A DNA stretch of 64,000 nt from Pelargonium tetragonum (lineage: Eukaryota; Streptophyta; Magnoliopsida; Geraniales; Geraniaceae), in NCBI GenBank assembly GCA_036897445.1, contig JAYMTL010000011.1:62001-126000 (forward strand), written 5' to 3'. The position numbers and the translations under genes are program-made. Each line of letters begins with the position of its first letter. Position 1 is the stretch's first letter. The notes beneath the pieces are model-generated. The model saw only the letters and a program-made list of their open reading frames with translations. It was not told the origin of the DNA and did no database searches. Shown here piece by piece: positions 12,412 through 23,509 of the stretch.

Positions 12412-15400
12412 CTATCGGCAATTGAAGTGCATTTCATTCGAGGTTTCTTTATGAATGACTTTACTACGGGGTCTCTTTTGAGAGTACAATAAAAAAGATA
12501 ATTGAAGAACATGCTTACATCAGTAGAATAATAGGAAGGACTCTATCTAGGATCTAAAAGCAGAAAAACGTTTACTTGGATCTAAATAAACCAGGAATTT
12601 TTAGAGTATGGATAAAAAAGTGAAAACTACTTGATCGAGGAAACATGAACAGTAACAACAAGCAGACTTTAGTGTCAGTAGCTATCTCAAAAGGGTTAGC
12701 CTTAATCTAGACTAACTAATTTCACTTTTCAATTCCAGGTTTGACAAGGTATAACACACAAAAGAAGGGGATACAGGATTTTGAAACTTAAGATCCTCCT
12801 TTTTTAAGACTGCAACTTGCCCGGACTTATACTATTGAATAAATAATTGCAATTCTAAGTATATTCTTAAATCTTATAAACAAGTCTTGCTTACTAGGAC
12901 CACTCGAACCTAATTAGGCTGAACTTATGAAACAACAAGGAGGTCCCGAGTATCCTAACTTTAGAAATTATAAGCGCTTTTACGTGTATCAACAAAAGAG
13001 ATTCTCGCATATTTATTACACACTTCAACCTAAACCCTTAAGTCTAGCTGGTAATACAAAAAATTAAGGTTAATAAAAAAGAGAAATAATAGAGGGTTCA
13101 AGTCTGCCAATAATTCGGATTTTATCCCTGCAAAACCTTACTTCAGCCTAAGTGCTACTCAAAGTTAGATAAAAATTGAAAAAAGAAAAGCGTTGCCGGA
13201 TTTTCATAAGTAAGAAAGGGTTATCTTTCTTTTTATTATATGTTATCCGTTTCAGTCTCTAAAAAAAGAAAGAGTTCCATAAAAGAAAAAGTGAGTTTTG
13301 TCTTATCAGATATGAAGCATCCGGTATTCAAGGTGCACAAAGTTAGCAGCTTTTCTTCCTCAACCCTTTTTATTCTATAGTTTGTCTACAAGAAAGAAAT
13401 GGAATGGAATCTTATCTAAGTAAGTATTGGTGTGAATTCGAAAGTACGCCCCTTTATTTAATTTAGAAAAACCCGTACACTGAAAAAAGCTCTGTCCAAG
13501 CCTTAGACTTAGACTCTCTGGGAAACTCTTACTTTACTATACTAAATTAACAATCGAAAAAATAGGGCTCTCCTAATATAAAAAAAGGATGATTTTATGG
13601 CACAAAATAGGATAGTAAGACTGCCCCTTAAATTAAAATCAAAGTTCTTACCACCGGGCTAAACCAGAAATACCACATGCTATAGCTATGCCTAAGCCCC
13701 TTCTACACTGTGCTAAAAAGTTTTTCCTTCATTTTCATCCTTTACTTTAAACTTAAGAACCAAAGATTCGAAAATCAAAGTGTCAGTTTCCTAGTCTTAT
13801 GGAATTTGAGAAAAAAATTCCTTTTGATTTACTATTTGCAAGAGGCAATACTCGAGGAAAATTTCCGAACATAATAGTACTAGAACTTGTTTTTGTTAAA
13901 TGCTAAAGACCTAACCTATAAATCTATAAAATGCTGAAATAAAAAACTCTTAACTAAGAAACATTTTTTCAATTTTTTAGGCTCGTGTCATTGCCAAAAA
14001 TCAGGTATGGAAAAGATCCCGTACGGGGTAAAAGCCCCGGTATTCTATTTCACTTTAGAATGAAAGAGGGGCTATACACTGGGTTTTGATGGAACTCGGC
14101 TTTCCAAGGGGTTCTTTTTGCTAGGCTTTCAAGGTTCCTCTTATTAGGCAGAGTCCTGAATTTCAAGTCTAAATCCACGGGAATTCCTGGGTAAAAGCAT
14201 GGAGTTTTAGTTAGACAAGGCTTATGAGATATTAAAGTATAATAATAAGATCCTGTTTAGTATAGATAAAGCGGGAGTCCTAATTATAACCAAGAAACTC
14301 CACAAAAAATTTTGGCTTTATTAAGCTAATAGGTTACCATTTCTTTTGGTTTAGCTAATTTTCGATTACTTACCTTGCTTCAGATACAAAATGAAACTAA
14401 AAAAGAGATGAACTTTCATGGTTATATCTATCAACCTTTTTTCTCTAAAACAGGGTCTAAAAGGAGTACCTTACAGAGGAGAATGAATGCTAAAAATTTT
14501 TCAAATATCCACTACGAGAAAATGAATAGGATCTATATTTGTTTATAGAGTTGCCCCTCATCCCCTTTTTAGTCCAGCTATATAGTAAAAACAAGAAACT
14601 CGGTTCTATTTATAGAGAGAGCTCCGTGTTTCACAAACCTTTTACTGGAAATTGAATAAAAATCCTAGAATTTCCGCATACTGAAGGCGGAGATCTCTTA
14701 TTTTCAAAGTCTATATTCCAAGTGATTTGAATTGATGAGATTTCTAGAACAAAATAGGTAAGATAAGCAAGATAACTCCTATCATAACAGGTAATACAAT
14801 AGGTAGATAGCTAAAAAAAAGTCACAGCTGTACGAATAGGAAGACCCAGGAGCCCCTCCTAGTAAGAAAGGAAAGATCCTTAATAAGACTAACAAAGCTC
14901 TCAAGTATAAGGAATCCACTAGCAAAGAGTGAATAAGATAAGAGCAAGAGGAATTCCTATTTCATCTTATAAGATCTAATTAATATAGAGCAAGGTAAAT
15001 ACAACGAAAGGCTTTTTTTAGTCCGGTAGAAAATGAAGTAGTCAAAACCCTGGGAAAGTCCATTAAAAAAGCCAAAACGGAGTTTGATTTTGTTTCTAGA
15101 TTCCCCAATTCCTGATAATATAGAAGTGTGTTTAGGAGTCTAATAAATTGAGAAAAGAAGATTAAGGTTTTTGGTTCTTGCTTTTACTTATTCAGTTCTG
15201 GGTAGTCCTAATAGCTCTGGAATATCAAATTCTGTTTCGGGTTTCAAGCCTTTTAAAAAAAGTTTATTGGGATTCTTTTTCTTTGTATTTTGCTTTTAGT
15301 TAGTAAGGGTTGAGTACTCAATCTTTAAGGGAGTTTCTTGGTTTTTTCTATTTCAAGTTTTTTGAGCCTTAAGATTTCATGGGATTTCCTTTACGATATA

Positions 15401-18260
15401 GCTTAGGAAACTCTCTCTTATAGTTTGATAGGGAACCTATGGATTACATGTATTCTGCCCGACTCTCCTCTCTTAGATCTTAAATGAAAAAGGAGACTTT
15501 CTCTCGAATGAAAATAGAAGGATGTCGGGATTTTCTTATTGTTATAATATAAAGGGGCTTTCCCTAAACTAACTGCATAAAAGTACTCTTGGGTTTTTAC
15601 CTCTTTAAGTAGAAGTTACAATGAAAATGAAGATATTACAGGAAAGCAAATGGGGTAGCCCTTAAATTAAGTGCTCCTTCTATTTTTTGGTCTTTCGTCA
15701 ACACTAAGCCTAGCATAGAACTTTATGTAAGCGGCTCTACGGAAAAGGATATCCAATTATACTGCTTGAAAGGTGTAGTTTAAAAGCACATAAAATGAAA
15801 AGTTTATTCATAGTTCTGGGGCTCTGGCCTTAAAAGGGTTTCACTTCTATAATAAAAATTAGGATACCCGAAAAACCTTTGCGATCTACAACTTATTTTG
15901 CTGTAAAAGTGGTACCTGGAAAACTCTTGCCCCTCCAAAATTTGTTAGTATTTCTAATCTAATCACGGATCTTGAGGCTACTCTGGGCGTACTCATTTTT
16001 ATATACTTATAAGAAAAAGGTAGAGCAATATGCTCGCTTCTTATTTATTACAAAAGAGTTTGAAAGTTAACTCCAGAATATCTGAAAAACCTTTTTTATG
16101 CCTTCGATTAGTGTTCCTGTTTTTCGTAAAGTTTTTCTTTCGGATTTTAGGTTAACCAAACCAAATAAAGGGAGCTCCTTTTAAGTGAAAAGCCCTTCTT
16201 AGTTTGATACAGGATCTATATTGTAAATAATCTTTAAAATGAAAAAGTTATAACTGTAAGGGATCAAAAAAATGACTTCAGGTTAGAGCAAAACGAAAGG
16301 TCTGACTTTCTGTTCTTTCTAAAGAATCCGGGGCAGTTGTCTTGAAAATCTTTTAAGACCCCTTCTAAATCGATTCAAAATCACTTTCATTTTAATACTT
16401 CTATACAATTAGTTACCGAAGTCTCTCCTTCAGGGCCACTTAGTTTTAACGCAAAAAAAATCCAGTGGACAAAGTTTAGTACTCCCTTTTTGGTAAACTT
16501 TAAAACGAGGAAGCTCGAACTCTGAATTCTCTTTAATTTAAAAAGGTCCGGGTTCCTTTTCTCATTTTTGTTACAAGTTTTTCTGCAAATGCTAATGGTA
16601 GCCGAAGTTCTTTTTCAAAGCTTTTTAATATGTTTCTTTTCTGGTATCTGGTTTAGTCGATACCACCTGTAAAAACCCGAGATACCATTCAAATTAAGGA
16701 GGCTTAGTTATAACAAAGAGTACAAAGGGATCTTGCCTCTTATATTCTTTATCTTTCATTTTGGTGCTATAGGCGTACCCCATTTCATTTTATAGAGTAG
16801 ACACTTGCCTTCAATATTTAGAACTTCAGTTTTTCTTTTTTAGAGCCTTCCCTCCTCAATCCTACTACTTGTGCGTGCCTCTAGGAGTGCTTGACTTGTT
16901 ATTCTTCTTTTGTATAATGTATAAACCTAAGAATCTTAAGAGTGCCTAGGACTTTCTTTTCCTAAGAGTATCCTTTTTCATTTTAGAGAGTTAACAACGT
17001 ATAGAGGATTTGCTTCTCATGATTTTTCCTTCAATTAGGTATAGAGAGACCCCGTTTCTATATAGGACAGGGTAGGCTTATCGTTAGATAGAGTCCCATA
17101 ATAAAAAAGTCCTGGTACTTACTAGGGGCAATAGAATGGGTGTGAAGTAAGAGTAAGATAGTAGTGATATAGGCAGAAAGACATTTTTTTCGGTAAGGAC
17201 AATACTAGTGTGTAGAAAGATTTTTGACTCTCTATAATCCCGCAATTAAATAAGCAGTCGGTTACAAGGAAATTGAAAAAGTGTATAGGAATTCTTCCTT
17301 GTGTTTCTTTGTTCTATTCTAGTTATCAAGAAGACCAAAAAGGTATAATATAAGAATTGAGGGAGATCTTAGGAAAGCTACAAAAGCAAGTAAGACTTGG
17401 GGGATCCTTGTACTATCATAATACTATCATGCATTTCCCTTTCACTGCAGTTGGGTACAAGAACCTTTACAAGACTATCTAAATAAGGCTCTAAACTCCC
17501 CATAGTGGTAGTTACAACTAAAACAAGAGTCATTGTCCTTATACCCTAACTACTAATGAGCGAGATACTCTTTCTCTAAAAATCCCTACAAGAGGAAACC
17601 TATAGAATAAAATAGCTAGCTCTAGGCTGCAATAACGCTATATAAGCACAAGTTACCTTTATAGTATAGCAATAGCAGAGGAGTAAGACTAAGATTTTAT
17701 CAAAAGAAGTAGAGCTAAAGTAAGGAGTTTCCGTGAAATGAAATAAAGTGAAATTCTTGTCTATGGTCCTCTTTGAAGTCTTTATTTGGAGTTTTATACT
17801 CCTGGATTGGATATTGCATAAGGAAAGTTTTCAGTCTTATTAAAGGGGGGAAAGACCCCGTAAACTAGAGTAGCCTAGGTAGAATTTGTTACGTTAGAGT
17901 CTTAGGGGTTTTCTAATCCATATAAAATATAGGAATATAGGAATCGTAAAGCAGGAAATCTTTCTTATCTTATCTGAGTAAGCATATTTAGTTAAGAAAG
18001 GAATAAAGAGCAAAGTTTAGAATATCATATATAGGAGTTTATAGAAAAGAAATTTCTAGGGATTAAAAGTAGGTTGCTTTTCTGTTTCCAATTCTGGATA
18101 GTCACTTAAACCTTATTTGGTTTAATGTGTCTTTCTTTGCATCAGTCTTTTAGGAGAAAGTTCTTACCTTTTTTAGAGTTTTTTAAACTTATATAGGAAA
18201 GATAATGACAGGTTTTTTACTTCATTAAAGTATTAAAAGGTTCTCTACTTTTCTTCCACA
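12412..18260. other. Noncoding stretch, no gene seen
   Basis: Almost 6 kb without any supportable gene. A T-loop-like word (GTTCAAGTC, 13096-13104) has no D arm at tRNA distance. Perfect tandem duplications occur at 17411-17430 (TACTATCAT twice, one base between) and 17927-17942 (ATATAGGA twice). I saw no relation to known mitochondrial or plastid genes. Confidence 0.6.
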
Positions 18261-18268
18261 ATTCATAA

Positions 18269-20400
18269 TTAATTAAGGCGTGTTTAATTGCATTACCTCA
18301 TGCTCCCGGTAGCTTATCGCTTTGGAGGATAGAAACCTTAGTAGTACATGCATACATCTACCCAACAGAAACTGAGGAAATGCTTAAGAGTCTTATAGCA
18401 TACTTAACCCTTAAAAAGCTACATCAACTGAATCATTCTTTATTGTAAAGCACTTACCTTAAAACTCTTAAACTGGAATAACAGACCTGTCAAACTCAGC
18501 CTGTTTCTCAAGACTCTAAATAAGAGTACCCCTGTATTCTTAGGACATCACTTGACTTCATACTTTCAATCTTAAAAAAGAGATATCCAAATAACTCAAA
18601 TCTCGAAAAGCCCTGACCTGAAATGACCCTTCTAATTCCTTTCGTACTTTCCTAAAGAGTTTTCACCTTTTTCTTACCCTGGTACCTAGCTCTATTTAGA
18701 TCCTCTTATCTTGAAATAAGAAACCCGGCATTAGAGTTTGACCTTTCGGCTAAAGCAGCTTTCTTAGCAAAGAAATGTAGGGAATAGACAAAGGCTCTAA
18801 AATAAGGATTACAAATACAGATTAGAAACTCCTGAAGCTACTGTCTATAAAAGAACCTTTGCGTTTTAGTAGGTTCTATAGGCTATACTATATTGGATTG
18901 GGCTTGCTCTTGTATTCTTCTAGTTTGATTTAGAGTAAGATATCCGGATGATACAAACCTTATCTATCTTATGACTTACTCTTATTGTAGCTTTTATTCC
19001 TAACTCAATCTTCATAGCTTTTCTTACTCTCATTCAGTTTCTATTATCTATTACTAACTTTTTAAGACCTATATCGGAATCAAGCTCTCTAAGGTCAGGA
19101 AATCGGACCTTGAAATACAAGAACTCTCGTTAAACAACTTAAGTTTGAGTTTGGTACAGCCTAAAGTTTGGTCAAGAATACATAGTTGTCCTTTAGCTTT
19201 AACCGGGAATGAATTTACTTCTTCTAAACGGGTAAACCGGAACTTTTTTAGCTTAGAAACAATTCCTTTAGCTGCAACTTTTCCCTTTCTTTCAGAACTA
19301 CAGTTGCTTAAATCCCGACAAGGTATCCGGTTTATGTATCTATCTAAAACGAGAAGAACTCAATCGGCTAACTAAAGTACCAGACCTTGGTTTACAAAGA
19401 CAAAAAGAAAAAAATCTAAGACTCCTTGACACCCCAGTTAGACTCTAACTAGTTTAGGTACATACATGACACTGATAGTACTATTTACCTTAGCTCCACT
19501 CAACGGCTTAGTGCAGTCGGCTTTTTACTGTACTCATTTCAAGTAAGAACTAAAATTCTATAAGCTACAATTCCTATATCTTACTTCTTATCCGGAACTT
19601 TCCTAATTGCCAAAACCAGGAATACATCTAAGACTCCCTGCTTATGATCGCTTGCTAGTGCTAGATAGAATCTAAAGACAGAAACAAAAAAAAAGAAGAG
19701 AAGTGAGAAGAGTGAGAGAATGAATTCCTTTACTCATATCTACTAAACGGGAACTCTTAGGATAGGAATAGAATGATGAGTCTCCTTCCTAAATGAAATA
19801 GAATCCGGTTTCTACCATCACCATAAATGTCAACTAACTCCAAACACTGAATCAGAATATGTTATCCTAAATTACCGGTTACAAATTCTATCATAAAGGG
19901 TATTACACCTTCACTCAGAACTTTTAGGGAATATCAAGCAAGAACAATTAACATTGCCTATTAAACAGGTTACATCTAATCCACTCAAACCAAGAACTCA
20001 ATTCTAACTCCGTTACCTCTTACTCAAGATAAGGTTCTCAAAAAACCCTTCCAAGTAAACTTTTTAGCCTACAAGAGAATACTAGTTTCTATTATCTAGA
20101 AGCAACTGCTTGACAACAACACCAGATAACTAATAGCAGCTTGCAAACAAACTCCTTTCTAAATAGAATAAGTTTCTGTCTCAAACTCCCGTCAATACAG
20201 CCAGGTTTCACCTCCAATACTAATACAAAGAAAAGAATTGCTCCTTTACCAGCGTCTGCCTGCTTTCCACCACGACTCGGGTCTTTCCAGTTTCAAAGCC
20301 TTATTAAGTCAAAGGTCCTCGGTGTAGGTGTATACAAGTTAAAGTTCCTTTTTAGCTATACGAATCTAAAAAGTTATTAAAAAGAAAGACGAAACTGAAA
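18269..20400 (-). repeat. C-rich block, probable inverted copy of the G-rich family
   Basis: C strongly exceeds G on the plus strand (19 C to 5 G in 19981-20040), with an abrupt change at both ends. At the left edge, 18283-18297 is the reverse complement of the family word GGTAATGCAATTAAA. On the minus strand, upstream of it, 18330-18365 carries GGGTAGAT and AAGGTTTCT. These follow the same order as GGGTAGG and AAGGTTTCT at 40044-40085. The rest of the block showed no confident match by eye, so family membership rests on one edge plus the shared skew. Open frames of 60-80 codons here carry no recognisable domain and reflect the low density of stop codons in C-rich DNA. Confidence 0.5.
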
Positions 20401-21010
20401 TCCGTTGGATAGATAAACACAGGGTACCTAAACAGCGTTCTAGATATCAATTTTGACAGGATTCTACTTAATCTGCAAACCTTTTCAAAGAGCTTTTGGA
20501 GGAAATTCTTTGATTTGAAGTGGTTACCCGGGTTCCTTTGTTCCCAATTCTCAAGCAGTTAAGCTAAAGAGAATGAAAAAGTTTGATTCTTTCTTTATTT
20601 GCTCTAGTGTAAGTAAGGTCCTAATTTAAGAAAAAGTCAGCCCGGCTTTTCGTCAGTTGAATAGGCAGAATCCAAATCTTATTCTAATAGCTAATAGGTG
20701 TTGCTTTGGAATTAGAACCCGTTACTTTACTTACTATGAGGCAAGCTTTCTGCTAGTTAGAGGTCAAGAGTCAGGTAAGCTTTTTCTAGAATCAATTTAT
20801 AAGCAAAACCTGTTTTATACCCTTTCATTTCACTTTGTTTGAATGAATAGGAGTACTGAAACTCTATTCCACTTATCATATGGATCCCAGCAGCCAAATC
20901 AATTTCCTAAAAGTCAGAGTTGAGCTTGGATTCCTGTCATTTAGATAGTTAAGGTAGTCCGATAAACAAAGATAGGAAAAGATAGGGATAGTAGGTGTTT
21001 AGCTAAAATG
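20401..21010 (+). repeat. G-rich fragment with the GGAAATTCTTTG module
   Basis: Positions 20474-20520 align with 33118-33170 in the same orientation and with 41480-41527 inverted. All three have a (G)CAAACCTTT or TGTAAACCTTT start, then about 15-20 variable bases, then GGAAATTCTTTG, then GAAG. The region is G-rich and C-poor like the other plus-oriented copies and directly abuts the C-rich block that ends near 20.4 kb. The junction therefore looks like two family fragments placed in opposite orientation. Confidence 0.6.
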
Positions 21011-21691
21011 GGGTAAGCGAGAATGTTGTACTTTTATCCCTTTGGTAAGTCAACACTTTATCTACGAAACTTTTTACTAAAAAAATGAATTTAGGAGAGA
21101 TAGTCTTAGTCTTAATAAAAAGTGTTGTGAGATTAGGAACCTATTACTTTATTATATAACCCCGTTTTCTTAAGAGGTATTCCCCGGGAATTTCTAAGAG
21201 AGATTTTAAGGGAGTGTCTACCTAACTAAGTGTAGTAAAGGACTTGAACTCGTGTCTTTTTTAGTAGCTATGTAAAGAAATTCTTAAAGTTGTTTCCTAG
21301 GAATCCTATATCTTATAATTTTCATTTGTTCCTCAAGATTTTCTTGCAAGTAAGAGCCTTTGAAAATCGAATTTAGTTTAGGCAGTTAGTCTTATCCTTC
21401 AGGGATCCTTCTTTTTTGCTTAAAGTCAAGAGATTCCTTTAGGCTAGGACAGGACAATAGAATCCATTTTAAACCCGAGGTTTCTTATGGCCTAGTAAGT
21501 TTCATTTATGCTCTTAGGAAGTATAGTCAAAACAAGGGTTCCTAATAACTTCTTAATCTAACAACCCTAGTTTTTCTGATTAGGACTGAGCAGCACCCAT
21601 AAAAAGAATAACCTTAATGCTGTATTTTCGTATAAATAAGGGCCCACCGAAAGGAAGGAAACCTAACTCTTACCGGTTCTTTCAATTAGAG

Positions 21692-21765
21692 CAGGGATAT
21701 CGGAGCAAACCCACTCACCCAGATATTTGAAGTCCTTCGTTCTAACCAAACTGAGCTATACACCT
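21692..21765 (-). pseudogene. trnK-like decayed tRNA gene
   Basis: Read on the minus strand, the first 25 bases contain GGTGTATAGCTCAGTT, the 5' sequence of plant mitochondrial trnK-UUU as I recall it, followed by GGTTAGAAC. The D arm is therefore well kept except for one or two inserted bases. The anticodon loop reads CTTCAAA where trnK has CTTTTAA. The anticodon stem keeps about three of five pairs, the T loop reads TTTGCTC instead of the usual TTCAANY type, and the acceptor 3' strand does not pair with the 5' strand. It is clearly tRNA-derived and very probably nonfunctional. Assignment to trnK rests on the 5' half alone. Confidence 0.65.
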
Positions 21766-22142
21766 GGGATTTGATCTCCACGGAGCACCCTTGTAAGATG
21801 GTGAAGTTTTCTTATCTATAAAATTGCGGTATCCCCGCATAATATAGAGGAAACAGAAAGAACTTCTTTATACAAAAGCTAATATATAAGGAGTCTAGGT
21901 CTCATAGTGAGTAGAAGTTGTTTCTTGTATATGCATTCGAAAAGTTAGATTAGTTTGCCTCGGTAACACGTCGTATATCAATGCTTGGGCGTCGCACCAA
22001 TAGAGTTTTGAAAGGGTACAACAGGAAACTCTCTTTAAATGAAATAAAACCCCTTTTGTAATTCTAGTAAAAGTACACAGCAAAAAACTCACGGGGGGCT
22101 GTTTTAGAACACTTACCAATCATCAGAAATTGAAGGAAAGCT

Positions 22143-22198
22143 TAGATTTGAACCCATGACTTCTGCCATAGGAAAGCAAGACTCTAACCTTAAGGGGA
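22143..22198 (-). pseudogene. Decayed chloroplast-type elongator trnM-CAU
   Basis: On the minus strand the sequence from GGTTAGAGT through TTGCTTTC, GGCAG, AGTCAT and GGTTCAAATC follows the plastid elongator trnM at about 41 of 48 positions from memory. This includes the distinctive TTGCT and AGTCAT parts. The 28-base spacing from D arm to T arm is correct. The anticodon triplet is CCT instead of CAT, about six bases of the D arm are missing after CTTAA, two of five T-stem pairs are lost, and the acceptor 3' strand does not match. Many seed-plant mitochondria use a plastid-derived trnM, and this is a dead copy of that type of gene. Confidence 0.8.
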
Positions 22199-23408
22199 TC
22201 TTCTTTTTAACTAATATGGTGAGCTGGATAAACCCCCAGATAAGATAAAGAGGGGGCGGTCCTTGCACAGATGTAGAGCTTTTGCTTCTATATTATAACC
22301 TAGGGATTTTTTTGCTTCTTTTTCTTTTATCTGTTAGTTAATCTTGGAGTCAGGGAATCCCGGGGTTCAATTCGATTTTATGAAAGATAAGGAATACAAG
22401 AGCTTAGGAACTAAGCAGGGTAGATGTAGGACTTAACTAAGTATAAGAAGACTCACCTGCAGCATAGCTAGTCAAGAAACTCTAGAAATTCATATAACAG
22501 GGGTCAATTTAGCTTTTGTGTCAAATTTCAGCGGAGGGAGTGCTGCAACATCTAACCAAGAGAATTCCATATAAGGAGTTAACCCGGGTATTTACTTAAG
22601 TAATAGCTATTGAGGAAACAACTCATTAATATCTCGTATTGCTAAAAAGAAACGAATCATACAAAATGAAGCCAAAGGCCAAAGATCAGGGTATTTCCAG
22701 AATAGATCCATTTTCTTACTGATGGGTTTAGCTACGTTTTGGAGTTTCACATTTGTCTTTCCTTTTTCAGTAGCTATATTTCTAAGAGAACTCTGCGTAA
22801 GTATATAAATTGAGTTGGCAAACATCCAACATTTATTTAGGAAAGGGTTACTCACTAGGACAAATTTGATACGGAACTGGATGCTTGACACTCAAAGAGC
22901 TAAAACTTGAAGGACGATCTAATAAGAAAGATAAAGGAGGCTTTTTTTTAGTATTAAGAGCTTAAATATCCGTTTTGTACGAATTAAAAAAGTAGTCGAC
23001 GACATATTATTTATGTCAAAGTAGCACCACGTGGGAAGCTTTTAAAGGATCTGTATAAGGTAAGATTCCAGGGATTTTTTTTCAGTTTCTTTACCAGCAA
23101 GTAGGGGTCTCACTACATGTGAACAGAGATCTCCTCGGTTCGTTGTTTCGATTTATAGTGTGAGCAGATAGAAGCTAAAGGGAAGTACACCTTAAAAAAT
23201 GATATAAAGTATATACTGTACTAATCTTTCTGACCTATAACAAGTTTTGTCCTTCGTATTGTGCTAAGGTATCTTTGCGCTCGGTGTAGAATGTATTAGT
23301 TAAGGAAAGTGGGGAGGGCTCGTATTCTTATGAGTGTAATGAAATTCTGCTAGGATAACCCCTTTTGAGATACTCTAGAAGCTGCTCTAAAGGAAAGAGA
23401 GTTGCTAT

Positions 23409-23475
23409 AGCGGCTAGGAGATTCGAACCCCTGTAGCTAATGTATTCTGTCTTACTTTACAAAGCCCTTGTCTTA
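23409..23475 (-). pseudogene. tRNA 3' half with a perfect T arm
   Basis: On the minus strand the T arm at 23416-23432 is intact: AGGGG, loop TTCGAAT, CTCCT, giving five pairs. It is followed by AGCCGCT, which would be the 3' acceptor strand. Upstream is a GGCTTTGTAAAG stretch that could be an anticodon arm with GTA or TGT. The distance to the T arm would need a long variable arm, as in trnY or trnS. No convincing D arm or 5' acceptor strand was found, and a perfect hairpin sits where they should be. Identity is left open between trnY, trnT and trnS. Confidence 0.5.
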
Positions 23476-23477
23476 GT

Positions 23478-23503
23478 GTTACTATCTTATATAGGATAGT
23501 AAC
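23478..23503. repeat. Perfect 9-bp inverted repeat (hairpin)
   Basis: GTTACTATC at 23478-23486 pairs fully with GATAGTAAC at 23495-23503 around an eight-base loop. It lies just upstream of the minus-strand tRNA remnant, in place of its 5' half, and may mark the rearrangement that cut that gene. No regulatory role can be shown. Confidence 0.65.
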
Positions 23504-23509
23504 TCAGGT

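Noticed and set aside
22607-22891. Longest frame in the window, 94 codons, minus strand
   Set aside because: No known motif, length within random expectation, and it lies within a tRNA graveyard of decayed sequence.
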